A stretch of 64,000 bases of DNA from Welwitschia mirabilis (GCA_051453625.1 JBOZIK010000001.1:142151687-142215686); one strand, 5' to 3'. Positions 22,140 through 33,332 are shown, counted from the first letter of the stretch. The notes: generated by a model not told the origin, from the sequence alone. Numbers and translations are program-made.

Positions 22140-23000
22140 TATTCATTTGATCTATAGCTCCACTGGTGACATCTATAACACTTGATATTTGTTAATTTTA
22201 CATAAGGATTTGTGGATTTTTGGGTCTGTGCCTCCTCCTTTGCATTTGTCATGGTTTGCTTTCATATGGCCTTCCCCTCCTAGCTTTTACTACTGCTTTC
22301 ATAATGATCATTACGCCCTACTACTTCTTGTGATATTTTTGGATGTTCAATTGTAGTGATAGATCTAAAATTTTTAGAGCCCCTTTTACTCATCTCCTAC
22401 TGCATCATCTATGCCTTCATCGCCATATTCTTAGCCTCAGATAGCGTCCTCAACATCTGTACACCAATTCTATTTCTAATGTAGGGTTTCAACTCATCAA
22501 GATATCTGATTACTTACTACCTATTGGTCTCTATTAGATTGTTTTTCTCAACTAGTCTCATGAAATTTATAGTATACTCATGAACTGAATGATTGCCCTA
22601 CTAGTAATTCTGGTATTATTGGAATAGGATCTACTCATAGTTAGGAGGTAAGAATTCTTGAATTAATAATCTTCTCAATTGAGGCCAAGTATAAACTTGA
22701 TCCCTTCCTTCACACTCTTTCCTTCTTTATAATATATCCCAGCATGCCAAAGCATCTTCCTTTGATGGGCAAGGAACCAATCTAACTTGCTTTTCAATAG
22801 GGATCTCCATATAGTCGAAGAACCTATTGATGTCAACGAGCTAATCTAGAAACTTTTATATTTCCAAGCTGTCATTAAAATAAGGAATATCAACTTTTAA
22901 ATTAAAATTATTACCTTCTTAATCTTCATGACCTTCTTACTTTCTTCCACTGTATTGAAAATCTTATTCTTTCTCAAGCTCATCTACTTTTTCTTCAAAA
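22140..23000 (-). pseudogene. Gypsy G1 gag, broken
   Basis: Retrotrans_gag type: YSVHEYTINFMRLVEKNN, RYLDELKPYIRNRIGVQML, SEAKNMAMKA, then a zinc knuckle near 22155-22195 reading CYRCHQWSYRSNEYP, where His and the last Cys of CX2CX4HX4C are Tyr. Many stops are TAG. Upstream (22600-23000) the frame is weaker. Confidence 0.75.
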
Positions 23001-23164
23001 CTATCATCATCGACAAAATTCTGCCTACGGATAGGAATGACCTATGGATAGGATTACCATGAGCAACATCAACTCCTAACCTTTCGCTATTAATCTAGTT
23101 CTGGTTCACATGAAGGGCATCTAATCAATCCAAAATCTCATCAAATTACTCCTCGAAGCAACAG

Positions 23165-23249
23165 AATCTATGATAATTTTTGGTTTAGGGTTTAGGGTTT
23201 AGGATTTAGAGTTTAGGGTTTAGGGTTTAGGGAATCTACGATAATTTTT
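23165..23249 (+). repeat. Interstitial telomeric repeat insertion with 17-bp target duplication
   Basis: Seven heptamers at 23182-23230 (GGTTTAG x3, GATTTAG, AGTTTAG, GGTTTAG x2) followed by GG. They are flanked by direct repeats AATCTATGATAATTTTT (23165-23181) and AATCTACGATAATTTTT (23233-23249). The repeated copy of this locus (about 26440-26460) has a single AATCTATGATAATTTT and no heptamers, that is, an empty site. It lies in the 5' untranslated region of Gypsy G1. Confidence 0.9.
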
Positions 23250-23371
23250 TTGCTCTAGTACCCTAGTAAACATTTCTCCAATCGTTGCAATGCTTCATCC
23301 CTAAGGATTGAGGCTTTAATCTCTAAAGCATCATTGTAGAGACCACTTCCATCATGACTGGTTGTCATTAG

Positions 23372-23383
23372 GCTCTGATACCA
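23372..23383 (-). other. Primer-binding site of Gypsy G1
   Basis: Minus strand TGGTATCAGAGC, a perfect 12-base initiator-Met tRNA complement, two bases from the 5' LTR. The repeated copy has it at 26582-26593. Confidence 0.9.
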
Positions 23384-23385
23384 CC

Positions 23386-23656
23386 TAACATAGTGAAAAA
23401 AGCATTTAAAGAAACCTTTGAATGGAGAGAGAACTCTATATAACTTTTATTTTGAAAATTCTATCTATAACAGTACATAAAGTACTTATTTATAAGACAT
23501 AAATCTATTTAGTTGAGATCCCTAAATAATGTGAAATTAAAGAAAAATAAGGAAATAATAGTAAATACTAAATATAAAGATGGGGGTTACATTATTCTAC
23601 CCCCTTAACTAGGTTCAGACACATTCATGAAGTCACTAGTAGTACGTTTCACATTA
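23386..23656 (-). repeat. 5' LTR of Gypsy G1
   Basis: 271 bp, plus-strand TAACATAGTGAAAAAAG to TTTCACATTA. A TATA-like TTATAAATAAG lies at about 23484-23496 in minus orientation. The CCTCT target duplication follows at 23657. Confidence 0.9.
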
Positions 23657-23661
23657 CCTCT

Positions 23662-24325
23662 AGTCTTATAACTATATAATCCTATTTTTTTGTGTCTTCT
23701 TGTGGATGTGAATAATGCAAAGGATAATAAGGAGAATGAAAGTAAAAATCTTGCTTATAGTATTATTGGTAGCAATGTATTAGATTAGGCTATGAAGAAC
23801 TTAATCTTGTCAAATTACTCTTTGAATGTTTTTTTGTAACCACTAAGGTAGATTCTCTTCACAGCAATAATTTTTTTCTTGCAAGGTGTTGATGTGGTAA
23901 GGGTATTTATCAAAGTTTGGATTTTTGTAATAGTTTCCTCTAGCATTGATTTTTTAAAAGATTTATAAGCATTTAACCTTATCTAAAGACTTATGATAGT
24001 TTTTTTTAAGAAGCAAACTTATGGTAGTTTTTTTAAGAAGTGGATGTACGACAGTTTCTTTCAAAAGCGAACTTATGAAAATTTCTTTAAGAAGTGGATG
24101 TTTTTGGTCTATTACAACATCTAATTTTGATAACCATGGGAAGTCTGTGGTAGCTTGATTTGTTTCTTCTTGTGTTTAATGCTATTTGGCTATTTGACTT
24201 ATAAGTTTATTATTCCTTGTTGCTTATTTGTTAAAAGATGACGTCCCATAGAAAGTGAGAGAACTTGTACTTAGGTATTGAAAATGGCAGGTTTGGCTTA
24301 TAAATAACCTTAGAAAACCTACTTT
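23662..24325 (+). other. Element L internal region, first copy, with minisatellite
   Basis: Sequence following the Gypsy G1 insertion. It starts with a degenerate frame (NAKDNKENESKNLAYSI) and contains a four-unit 26-28 bp tandem repeat at 23990-24100 (CTTATGRTAGTTTCTTTAAGAAG type, alternating AAGCAAA and AAGTGGATG ends). In one frame it reads repeats of T-Y-x-x-F-F-K-K-W-M. It ends at a 100-N join. Confidence 0.6.
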
Positions 24326-24937
24326 NNNNNNNNNNNNNNNNNNNNNNNNNNNNNNNNNNNNNNNNNNNNNNNNNNNNNNNNNNNNNNNNNNNNNNNNNNN
24401 NNNNNNNNNNNNNNNNNNNNNNNNNTTAATGGCCTACTATCTATGCACATCCTTTAGCTACCATCCTTCTTATGAGTCAACAAGGCAGGTAAAGCACAAG
24501 GGTTCATGCTCTTCTGGATGTGCCCCTTCTATAATAGCTCCTTTACCTTTTCCTTAAGAATCTCACTCTTCTTTAGGCTCATCTTATAATGTAGCAAATT
24601 AGGCAAACTAGCTCCAAGAAATAAGTGAATATGGTGTTAAACATCTCTCATGGGTGGTAGTCCTCCTGGAACATCTTTGACATTAAATTGTGGAACTCCA
24701 TTAGCAAAGGCCTAATAGCCTCAAGCTACTTCTCTACTTATAACTCATCCTCTATTTTACACATTTGCTTCACTATTAGTCCATGAACTTGCCTTATCTC
24801 CTTTAGTTTAGCTTAAAATTCCTTAGTAAGAGTAAGGATTTTTTTTCTATAGATTGTTTAACCTTGTTTCTTAATGGCAACAAGGTGTATTTTACTTCAT
24901 TCTTCTTCAACCTATACTAATTACTTCTTTTTAAATG

Positions 24938-25285
24938 CTAGGCATCCACATCAAACTGCCACAACCTCCCAAATAGCAAATGGCATACATCCGTATCCAT
25001 AATATCATAGTATACCTCATCTTTATATTTACCAATTGAAAAGGAAATTTTACAGCATTCAGTTACCTCAATGCGATCTACTCCAGATTTGATCCAACTG
25101 AAAGTGTAAGGATTTGGGTGTTTCTCTACTACAACCCTCATCTTCTTCACTGCCTCTCTTCCAATAATGTTCTTCATACTTTCATTATCCATAACTATGA
25201 TAAATATCTTATCAAATATGGTGCACCTAGTCTGAAATAATTGATGATGTTGTGATTGGTCATTCTGTTTTAGAGATAGCATCAT
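24938..25285 (-). pseudogene. Gypsy G1 protease, repeated copy
   Basis: 115 open codons: FIIVMDNESMKNIIGREAV, EKHPNPYTFSWIKSGVDR, ISFSIGKYKDEVYYDI and CHLLFGRLWQFDVDA. The retropepsin motif D-S-G-S is D-N-E-S: the Asp is kept but Ser and Gly are changed. The protein is otherwise the best preserved G1 segment. Confidence 0.85.
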
Positions 25286-25375
25286 CCTTCACACTATGTA
25301 AAAATCTTCTTTTATCTCCTCATCTTTGAATCCATATTCCTCTTCATCTGTTTCATAGCAATACTAATCCTCCTC

Positions 25376-26400
25376 ATCTTATCTGAGGGTATTCATTTGA
25401 TCTGTGGCCCCGTTGGTGACATCTATAACAATTTTCAGTTATTGATTTTGCATAAGGATTTGTGAATTTTTGGGTCTATGCTTCCTCCTTTGCATTTGTT
25501 ATGGTTTGCTTTTCTATGACCTTCTCCTCCTAGTTTTTACTACTGCTGCCATAATGATCACTGCGCCCTACTACTTCTTGTGATATTTTTGGCTTTTCAA
25601 TTACAATGATAGATCTAAAATTTTTAGAGCCCCTTTTACTCCTCTCCTACTACATCATCTATGCCTTCATCGCCATATTCTTAGCCTCAGATAGCATCCT
25701 AAACATTTGCACACCAATTCTATTTTTAATGTAGGGTTTTAACCCATCAAAATATCTGACTACTTACTACCCCTTGATTTCTGTCAGATTGTTTCTCTTA
25801 GCCAGTCTCATAAAATCTATTAGATACTCATGAACTGAATGATTACCCTCCTCGCAATGCTGGTATTANNNNNNNNNNNNNNNNNNNNNNNNNNNNNNNN
25901 NNNNNNNNNNNNNNNNNNNNNNNNNNNNNNNTTCTCAATTGAGGTTAAGTATAAACTCAATTTATACCTTCACACTCTCTCCATCTCTATAATCTATCCC
26001 ATCATGTCGAAGCACCTTTCTTCAATTGGCAAGCAACTAATTTAACTCACTTTTCAATAGGGATCTCCATATAGTTGAAGGACCTATCGATGTCAATGAG
26101 CTAATCCAGGAACTTTTCTATTTCCAAGCTATCATTAAAATAAGGAATATCAACCTTTAACTTAAAATCATTACCTTCTTGATCTTTATTTCTCCTATAT
26201 CAACCTCTTCACTGTCTTTCATTGTATTGAAAATCTTGTTCTTTCTCAAGATCATTTGCTTCTTCTTCAAAAATATCATCATCGATGAAATTCTGCCTAC
26301 AGACAGGAATGACTTGTGAATAGGATCATCATAAGCAGCATCAATTCCTAGCCTTCTACTATTAATTTGGTTCTAGTTCATATCAACACTAAGGGAATTT
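25376..26400 (-). pseudogene. Gypsy G1 gag, repeated copy
   Basis: Same gag as 22140-23000 with independent changes and an internal 63-N gap. Frames are interrupted by TAG and TAA. The zinc-knuckle region is at about 25385-25435. Confidence 0.7.
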
Positions 26401-26595
26401 AACCAATCCATAATTTCTTCAAATTACTCTTCGAAGTAACAGAATCTATGATAATTTTCTTGCTCCAATGCCCTAGTAAACATTGCTCCAATCGTTGCAA
26501 TGCTTCATACCTAAGGATTAGGGCTTTAGTATTCTAAGAATTGTTATGGAGACCACTGCCATCACAACCGGCTTCCATTAGGCTCTGATACCATC

Positions 26596-26867
26596 TAACA
26601 CAGTGCAAAAAGTATTTAAAGAAACCTTTGAATAGAGAGAGAACTCTGTATAACTTTTATTTTGAAAATTCTATCTACAGCAGTATATAAAGTATTTATT
26701 TATAAGACATAAGTCTATTAAACCAAGACCCCTAAACAATGTGGGATTAAAGAAAAACAAGGAAATAACAGTAAATGCTAAATATAAAGATGGGGGTTCC
26801 ATCATTCTACCCCCCTTAACTAGGCTCAGACACATTCATGAAGTCATTAGTAGTATGTTCCACGTCA
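26596..26867 (-). repeat. 5' LTR of Gypsy G1, repeated copy
   Basis: 272 bp, plus-strand TAACACAGTGCAAAAAG to GTTCCACGTCA. It keeps the terminal CACGTCA that is CACATTA in the first copy, so it is the better-preserved terminus. Confidence 0.9.
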
Positions 26868-28736
26868 CCTCTAGCCTTATAACTATATAATCCTAATTAA
26901 CCTTGCATTTTTTTTCATGTTTTCTTATGAAGGAGAATGAGAGTAAAAATCTTGCTTATAGTGTTATTGGTAGCAATTTATTAGATTAGGCTATGAAGAA
27001 CTTAATCTTGTCAAATTACTCTTTGAATGCTTTTTTGTGGTCACAAAGGTAGATTCTCTTCACAACAATAATTTTTTTCTTGCAAGGTATTGATGTGGTA
27101 AGGGTATTCATCAAGGTTTGGCTTTTTGTAATAGTTTCCTATAGCATTAATTTTGTAAAAGATTTATGAGCATTTAATGTTATCTAAAGACTTATGATAG
27201 TTTTTTTCAAGAAGCAAACTTATGGCAGTTTCTTTTTGAAGTGGATGCATGGCAGTTTCTTTCAGAAGTAAACTTATGATGATTTCTTTAATAAGTGGAT
27301 GCTTTTGGTCTACTAAAACATCTAATTTTGGTAACCATGACAATTTTGAGGTAGCTTCATTTGTTTCTTCTTATGTTTAATACTATTTGACTATTTGACT
27401 TATAAGTTCATTATCCCTTGTTGCTTGTTTGTTAAAAGGTGACGTCCCATAGAAAGTAAGAGAACTTATACTTAGGTATTTAAAATGGTAGGTTTGGCTT
27501 ATAAATAACCTTAGAAAACCTACTTTTAAAGATACGTATTGTAATATGGTTTCTATGAAGGATGTTGAATATGCTATTAAGAGATAGAAACATAATCTTT
27601 ATGGTTTCAATGAGAATGAAATATATCTTGAAAAGTTCTTTTAAATGATATTAGTCCAAATGAGAAGCAAATGCTTGAAGATATGAATAAAAAGAAGGAG
27701 AATTTTACAAAGGAAAATGAATTATTAAAGAAAGATAAGAAGAAGATTAATAGCATGGAATCTAGCTATTATAATCAAAACCCTTTATTTATAAGAAGGT
27801 AAACTAATGAGGGTAATAAGAAGTAGATTTATCATGTTCTAAATTATTTTTCCATGGATTAGGAATTTATACTTATGTTTATATGTTATTCCTTATTACC
27901 CTAATATAATGATGTTGTTTGAAAAGATGCCTTGAAATATAAAGAAAGCACCTAGGTATTTGTCAAAGATTTTTTTCTTATTTTCTTAAAATATTAAAGA
28001 AGTTTGCATTTTGGAGATGCATATGTGAGAGGCATAGATGTAGCTTCCAAATAAAGAAGATTATATTACATATGTAATCTAAATTAAGAAAAGGATGCAC
28101 TCTAATACATGATTTACACTCCACTCTACAAGAGGATGAATGTGAAGAAATAATTACGTAAAGAAAGAAACAGGATTTATAAAAAATTTAAGAGAAAGAA
28201 TTTCTCTTTCATATAATTTTCTTATATTTAAATTAGGTTTTAATTTATTTGCTAATTTTTATTATTTTTCCCTTGATGTTAAGAGGTATTTTAGATGTGA
28301 AAGAGAGTTGCATGATATGCCCCTTATAATGTTGATTATAAAAGATGACCTAGAATGTAAAGAAGGAACCTAAATCCTTTTTCAAGTTACAGTTATGCTT
28401 TATGTGTTATGTGATCTGAAATTAAAATAAGACAAACTAAGCTTAGTTTCTTTACTTAATGAGCATGTTTTATTTTAAAGGAAATAGTGTGAAGAAAATG
28501 ATATAAAAAAAACCCTTAGAACCATATGAGTTGAGACATGAGCAGTCCATCAAAAGAGGAGATAGTAAAAAAACTTCTAAGTTGATCTTTAAAATTAATA
28601 GGAGTATGTAACTAAACTAACAATATCTTTAGATAAATTTCGGTAAGACTAGGGAATGTTGTAACATGTCTAGCATGAAATTGAGTAGTGTACACATCAA
28701 GGGGATGTCATTAAAACTTTCTTATTGAGGGGTGAT
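26868..28736 (+). other. Element L internal region, fuller copy
   Basis: Contains the minisatellite again (27191-27301), then a degenerate frame at about 27648-27800 reading DISPNEKQMLEDMNKKKENF and ENELLKKDKKKINS, a likely coiled coil rich in Lys and Glu. Beyond that there are stops and AT-rich sequence, ending in a purine-rich TTGAGGGGTGA before the 3' LTR. A gag remnant is possible but I cannot assign it. The part from 27390 is repeated at 30154. Confidence 0.55.
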
Positions 28737-29126
28737 TTTTAGGATAATTTGACATAGGTAATTCCAACATTTTAATATAATGGTATATTAAAGAGTTAGA
28801 AAGGGAAAGAGAAAAAGTCGTGATAAGAAGAGAAAAATCCAATAGATATGAAAGAGAAAGAATAAAATCCATTATAGCTAGAAAGACATGATTTTAAGGG
28901 AATCATGGACAATCTAAATTTAGGAACAACATCATGGACAAATTTGAATGAAAGATAATGAAGAAAGTGCCTCATTATAGATTCTAGATTAACATGGTAT
29001 ATAGAGTTATATTTTCAATTTATATTTATTTTCTTACATTATATTCATGATGAAATTTAAGTTATTTATTTATGAATTACTTATTTGATATTTAATTTTT
29101 GCTTAATGTCATTTTTAAATTCTATA
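28737..29126 (+). repeat. 3' LTR of element L
   Basis: 390 bp, TTTTAGGATAATTTGAC to AAATTCTATA, followed by the TTTCC target duplication. The repeated copy is at 31502-31891, followed by TTTCG. Confidence 0.75.
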
Positions 29127-29131
29127 TTTCC

Positions 29132-30053
29132 TTGTTACACCCTTTGTTATTCTTTTTGATAGTATCCTCCTTGATTGTAATGTCATTTTCACTCTAATTA
29201 CCTTCCACAATTTCATTTCACTTGTCCTTGATTTTTGATGATTTTGACTCTCTAATGCCATCCCTTTCTAACTCTATTCCATCTCTGCCATATATTGCCT
29301 CTCTACATAAAGCTCCTATTTCATGGACATTGAACCTTTCACTTCACTAGTAACTCTATCTTCCTTCACATCTAGATTTCTTTTTTTTTTCTTATTGCTT
29401 ATTGATCTTCCTTATTCTCCACTCTAATACTACCTTCCTAATTGTCTAAATTCCTTCATGATGGTTACTCTTACACTACCTCTACCATCCTCATTTGTTT
29501 CTTCATGCTCACCATTGCCTTCATGGCATTATAATGTCACATGAATTTTCTCTTTCTTATCATTTTAATCTATCGACAACCCACACACTCTGTTACTCAT
29601 CCTTATCTTTTGCATGAATGCATATCCCCTATCATTCATTGGATTATTTAATCAAAAACATGCTAGCTATGAAACACCTTCCTGGATATAACCCCTTCTT
29701 TCAAATTCTTGATTACAATTTATTCCATCACATGGCTTGTTGGATGTGTTATGCTATTAATTCTAGTAACTTCACTAATAATTCTTTCTTCCTCTTCTAT
29801 TTATATAATGTAACCATTTTCATTGAGTTACCCATATCCAATAAAAAAGTTCATGCCCTCCTCTCTTTGATGAGAAGAGTGAATTAGAGATTAGACCATC
29901 TTGCTTCAAAGAGATCATTATGCATGATGAAGAAGGAATTAAAAGGGTGGCCAAATTAATGTAGATAAAATCCAATAAAACTTGGAATCTAGTACCACAT
30001 CCATCACACAAGATTTTGATTGATTTGAAGTGGTTATTTGTATTAGGATATAA
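29132..30053 (+). pseudogene. Host Copia H hinge part 3 and start of RT
   Basis: Resumes the host after element L. Ser/Pro-rich frames (DDFDSLMPSLSNSIPSLP near 29230-29290), then a 89-codon open frame (29618-29887). RT begins at about 29960 with KTWNLVPHPSHKILIDLKW, matching the NTWELVPLPxxKxxIGCKW motif at the start of RVT_2. It is cut by the first 14 bases of Copia C and then a 100-N join. Confidence 0.6.
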
Positions 30054-30153
30054 NNNNNNNNNNNNNNNNNNNNNNNNNNNNNNNNNNNNNNNNNNNNNNN
30101 NNNNNNNNNNNNNNNNNNNNNNNNNNNNNNNNNNNNNNNNNNNNNNNNNNNNN

Positions 30154-32799
30154 GCTATTTGACTTATAAGTTTATTATCCCTTGTTGCTTGTTTGTTAAA
30201 AGATGACGTCCCATAGAAAGTGAGAGAAGTTGTACTTAGGTATTAAAAATGGCAGGTTTAGCTGATAAATAACCTTAGAAAACCTACTTTGAAAGCACAT
30301 CTATTGTAATATGGTTGTATGAAGGATGTTGATTATGCTATTAAGAGATAGAGACATAATCTTTATGGTTTTAATGAGAATGGAACATATCTTGAAAAGT
30401 TCTTCTAAAGGATATTAGTCAAAATGAGAAACAAATGCTTGAAGATACGAATAAAAAGAAAGAGAATGTTACAAAGGACAATGAATTATTAAAGAAAGAT
30501 AAGAAGAAGATTAATAACATGGAATCTAGCTATTATAAGCAAAACCCTTTATTTATAAGAAGGTAAACTAATGAAGGTAATAAGAAATATATTTATCATG
30601 TTCTAAATTATTTTTACATGGCTTAGGAATTTATGCTCATATTTATATGTTATTCCTTATTACCCTAATATAATAATGTTGTTTGAAAAGGTGCCTTAAA
30701 ATCTAAAGAATGCACCTAGGTATTTGTAATAGACTTTTTTTATTTTCTTAAAATATTAAAGAAGTCTGCATTCTAGAGGTACATAGGTGAGAAGCATAGA
30801 TGTATCTCCAAGATAAAGAAGATTATATTAGATATGTAATCTAAATTAAGAAAAGGGTGCACTCTAATACATGATTTACACTCCACTCTACAAGAGGATA
30901 GAGGTGAATAAATAGTTACATAGAGAAAGAAACAGGATTTATAAAAAAGAAAGAAAGAAGGAACTTCTCTCTCATATAATTTTCTTATATTTGAAGTTGG
31001 GTTTTAACTAATTTGCTAATTTTTATTATTTTTTCCTTAATGTTAAGAGGTATTTTAGATGTGAAAGAGCATTGCATGCTATGCCCCTTATAATGTTGAT
31101 TATAAAAGGTGACCTAGAATGTAAAGAAGGAATCTAGATCCTTTTTCAAGTTACAATTATGCTTTGTGTGTTATGTGATTTGAAATTGAAATAAGGTAAA
31201 CTACCCTTAGTTTCTTTACTTAGTGATTATTTTTCATTTCAAAGGAAATATTGTGAAGTAAAGGATATAGGGAAAAAGCCTTAGAATCATATGAGTTGAG
31301 ACATGACCAGTCCATCAAAAGAAAAGATAGTAAAAAATTTTCTAAGTTGATCTTTAGAATCATTAGGAGTATGTAAATAGACTAATAATACCTTCAGATA
31401 AATTTTGGTAAGACTAGGGAATGTTGTAACATGTCTAGCATGAAATTTAGTAGTGTATACATTAAGGGGATGTCATTAAATCTTTCTCATTAATGGGTGA
31501 TTTTTCGGATAATTTGACATAGGTAATTCCAACATTTTAATATAATGATATATTAAAGTGTTAAAAAGGGAAAGAGAAAAAGCCATGATAATTAGAGAAA
31601 AATCCAATAGACATGAAAGAAAAAGAAGAAAATTCATTATAGTTAGAAAGACATGATTTTAAGGGAATCACGAACAACCTAAATTTGGAAACAACATCAT
31701 GTATAATTTTGAATGAAAGCTAATGAAGAAAGTGCCTCACTATAGATTCTAGATTGACTTGGGATATAGAGTTATATTTTCAATTCTTATTTATTTTCTT
31801 GCATGACATTCATGATGAAATTTAAGTTATTTATTTATGAATTACTTATTTACTATTCAATTTTTGCTTAATGTCATTTTTAAATTCTATATTTCGTTGC
31901 TACATCCTTTCTTATTCTTTTTAATAGTAGCCTCCTTGATTGTAATGTCATTTTTAGTCTTTGGACCTTCCACAACTTCATTTCACTTGTCCTTTATTTT
32001 TGATGATTTTGTCTCTCTAATGCCATCCCTTTCTAACTCTATTCCATCTCTGCCATGTATTGTCACTCTACATGAAGCTCCTACTTTAATGGACATTGAA
32101 CCTTTCACTTCACTAGTAACTCTATCTTCCTTTACATTTAACTTTCTTTTCTTTCCATTACTTATTGATCTTTCTTCTTTTCCACTCTAACACTACCTTC
32201 TTACTTGTCTAACTTCCTTCATGATGGTTACTCTTCCACTACATCTACCATTTTCATTTGTTTCTCCACCCTCACCATTGCCTTTATGGCAGTATAATGT
32301 CACATGAATTTTCTCTTTCTTATCATTTTAACCCATCTACAACCTATACACTTTGTTACTCATCCTTATATTTTGCACGAATGCATATCCCCTATCATTC
32401 ATTGGTTTATTTAATAAAAAACATGCTAGATATGAAACACCTTCTTAGATATAACCCCTTCTTTCAAATTCTTAATTGAAATATATTCCATCACATGACT
32501 TGTTGGATGTGTTATGATATTAATTCCAGTAACTTCATCAATAAGTCTTTCTTCCTCTTCTATTTATCTAATGTACAATTTTCATTAAGTTACCCATTTC
32601 TAATAAGAGAGTTCATGCCCTCATCTCTTTGATGAGAAGACTAAATTAGAGGTTAAACCATCTTGATTCAAAGAGATCATTGTGAATGTGAAGAAATAAT
32701 TATAAGGGTGGCCAGATTAATGTAGATAAAATCCCATGGAACTTGGAATCTAGTGCCACATCCATCACACAAGCTTTTGATTGATTTGAAGTGGTTGTT
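30154..32799 (+). other. Repeated copy of element L 3' end and host hinge/RT start
   Basis: Parallels 27390-30040: coiled-coil frame near 30410-30560, 3' LTR of L at 31502-31891, host hinge, then TWNLVPHPSH-like RT start near 32750. It leads without a gap into Copia C at 32800, which gives the true order of layers. Confidence 0.75.
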
Positions 32800-33318
32800 T
32801 GTATTAGGATATAAGCCAAAATTAGGTTCCTTATTGTTAGCATGTAAGATGAAATTAGACTTTTTATTTTTAGCAAATGAGCCAAACATTAGCATGTGAG
32901 TTGTAATTAAGCCTAAAATATATGTTCTCAAGATAATTATAGATTCAAATAAGGAAAAAAATGAAAAGAACATGTTTATTTTAGGATTTTACCATGTTTA
33001 ACCCTTATTCTAGGCCTATATAAGAGGCACTTCGGAGGTTTATTATGAAGTATGAGAATCTTGTCCTATGTTATAAGGGCCATATGAGAAGAATCATCCT
33101 TGGAAAAAATCTAGAGTGATTACTAATATATTATAAAACATTTTTATATTCTCCTCCATTATTGATTCTCCTTTAACTATAACACCCATGGATGTAGGAA
33201 AATTATTGAACTACATTAAAATATGGAGCTTTATTTCTATTATTTTCCTTATTATAGTTTATTTTTATCATCTTGTTCCTTCCACTTGGATGATTATATA
33301 CTTTTATAATACACAACA
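32800..33318 (+). repeat. 5' LTR of Copia C
   Basis: Starts TGTATTAGGATATAAGCC and ends TACACAACA. The TATA box is at 33017-33024 (CCTATATAAGAGGC). Shared blocks with 40719-41260 include GAGCCAAACATTA and ACCATGTTTAA. Confidence 0.8.
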
Positions 33319-33320
33319 AT

Positions 33321-33332
33321 TAGTGTGAGAAC
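33321..33332 (+). other. Degenerate primer-binding site of Copia C
   Basis: TAGTGTGAGAAC, 8 of 12 matches to the initiator-Met type PBS, two bases after the LTR end. Confidence 0.5.

Larger units (their letters stand above)
18548..23656 (-). mobile_element. Gypsy G1 (Ty3/Gypsy), nested in element L
   Basis: 5,109 bp in minus orientation: 5' LTR 23386-23656, PBS, gag, protease, RT, RNase H, integrase, 3' LTR 18548-18819, with target duplication CCTCT at 18543-18547 and 23657-23661. Domain order with integrase last is Ty3/Gypsy. The two LTRs differ at roughly one site in seven by eye, mostly transitions, so the insertion is old. All coding regions are broken. The clade is not assigned; I see no chromodomain. 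Confidence 0.9.
24426..26867 (-). mobile_element. Gypsy G1 5' half, repeated copy
   Basis: Parallels 21191-23656: RT start, protease, gag, PBS and 5' LTR. The LTR (26596-26867) is followed by the same CCTCT and the same element-L flank (AGCCTTATAACTATATAATCC), so it is the same insertion event duplicated with its surroundings, not a second insertion. It lacks the telomeric heptamers. A 63-N gap at 25869-25931 corresponds to about 53 bases in the other copy. Confidence 0.85.
21191..27524. repeat. Gap-flanking direct repeat 4 (24326-24425 N), about 3.1 kb
   Basis: 21191-24325 is repeated at 24426-27524, including the Gypsy G1 5' LTR, its target duplication and element L flank. A 120-base hand comparison near 22380/25630 shows 9 differences, 7 of them transitions. 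Confidence 0.9.
18195..29126 (+). mobile_element. Non-autonomous LTR element L (LARD-like), nested in host H
   Basis: LTRs at 18195-18507 and 28737-29126 share long segments (GATAATTTGGCATAG, GACATGATT, AAGTTATTTATTTATGA-like end). They flank an internal region with a PBS-like TAGTATCA at 18510. The target duplication TTTCC is at 18190-18194 and 29127-29131. After removing nested Gypsy G1 and the gap-associated repeat, the element is about 2.6 kb. No gag-pol domain is visible, only a degenerate Lys/Glu-rich frame and a minisatellite. That places it among non-autonomous LTR elements; I do not recognise the family. Confidence 0.75.
27390..32813. repeat. Gap-flanking direct repeat 5 (30054-30153 N), about 2.66 kb
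   Basis: 27390-30053 is repeated at 30154-32813, including the element L 3' LTR and the first bases of Copia C. Confidence 0.9.

Noticed and set aside
23182-23230. Telomeric repeats as a true chromosome end or telomere fusion
   Set aside because: Only seven units, inside a retrotransposon, flanked by a short target duplication, with an empty site in the other copy.
23372-23383. tRNA gene
   Set aside because: Only the 12-base primer-binding complement of initiator-Met tRNA is present; no cloverleaf sequence nearby. The same holds for the other PBS sites.
24426-26867. A second, independent insertion of Gypsy G1
   Set aside because: It shares the same target duplication and the same element L flank as 21191-23656 and starts exactly at a 100-N join, so it is a repeated copy of one locus.
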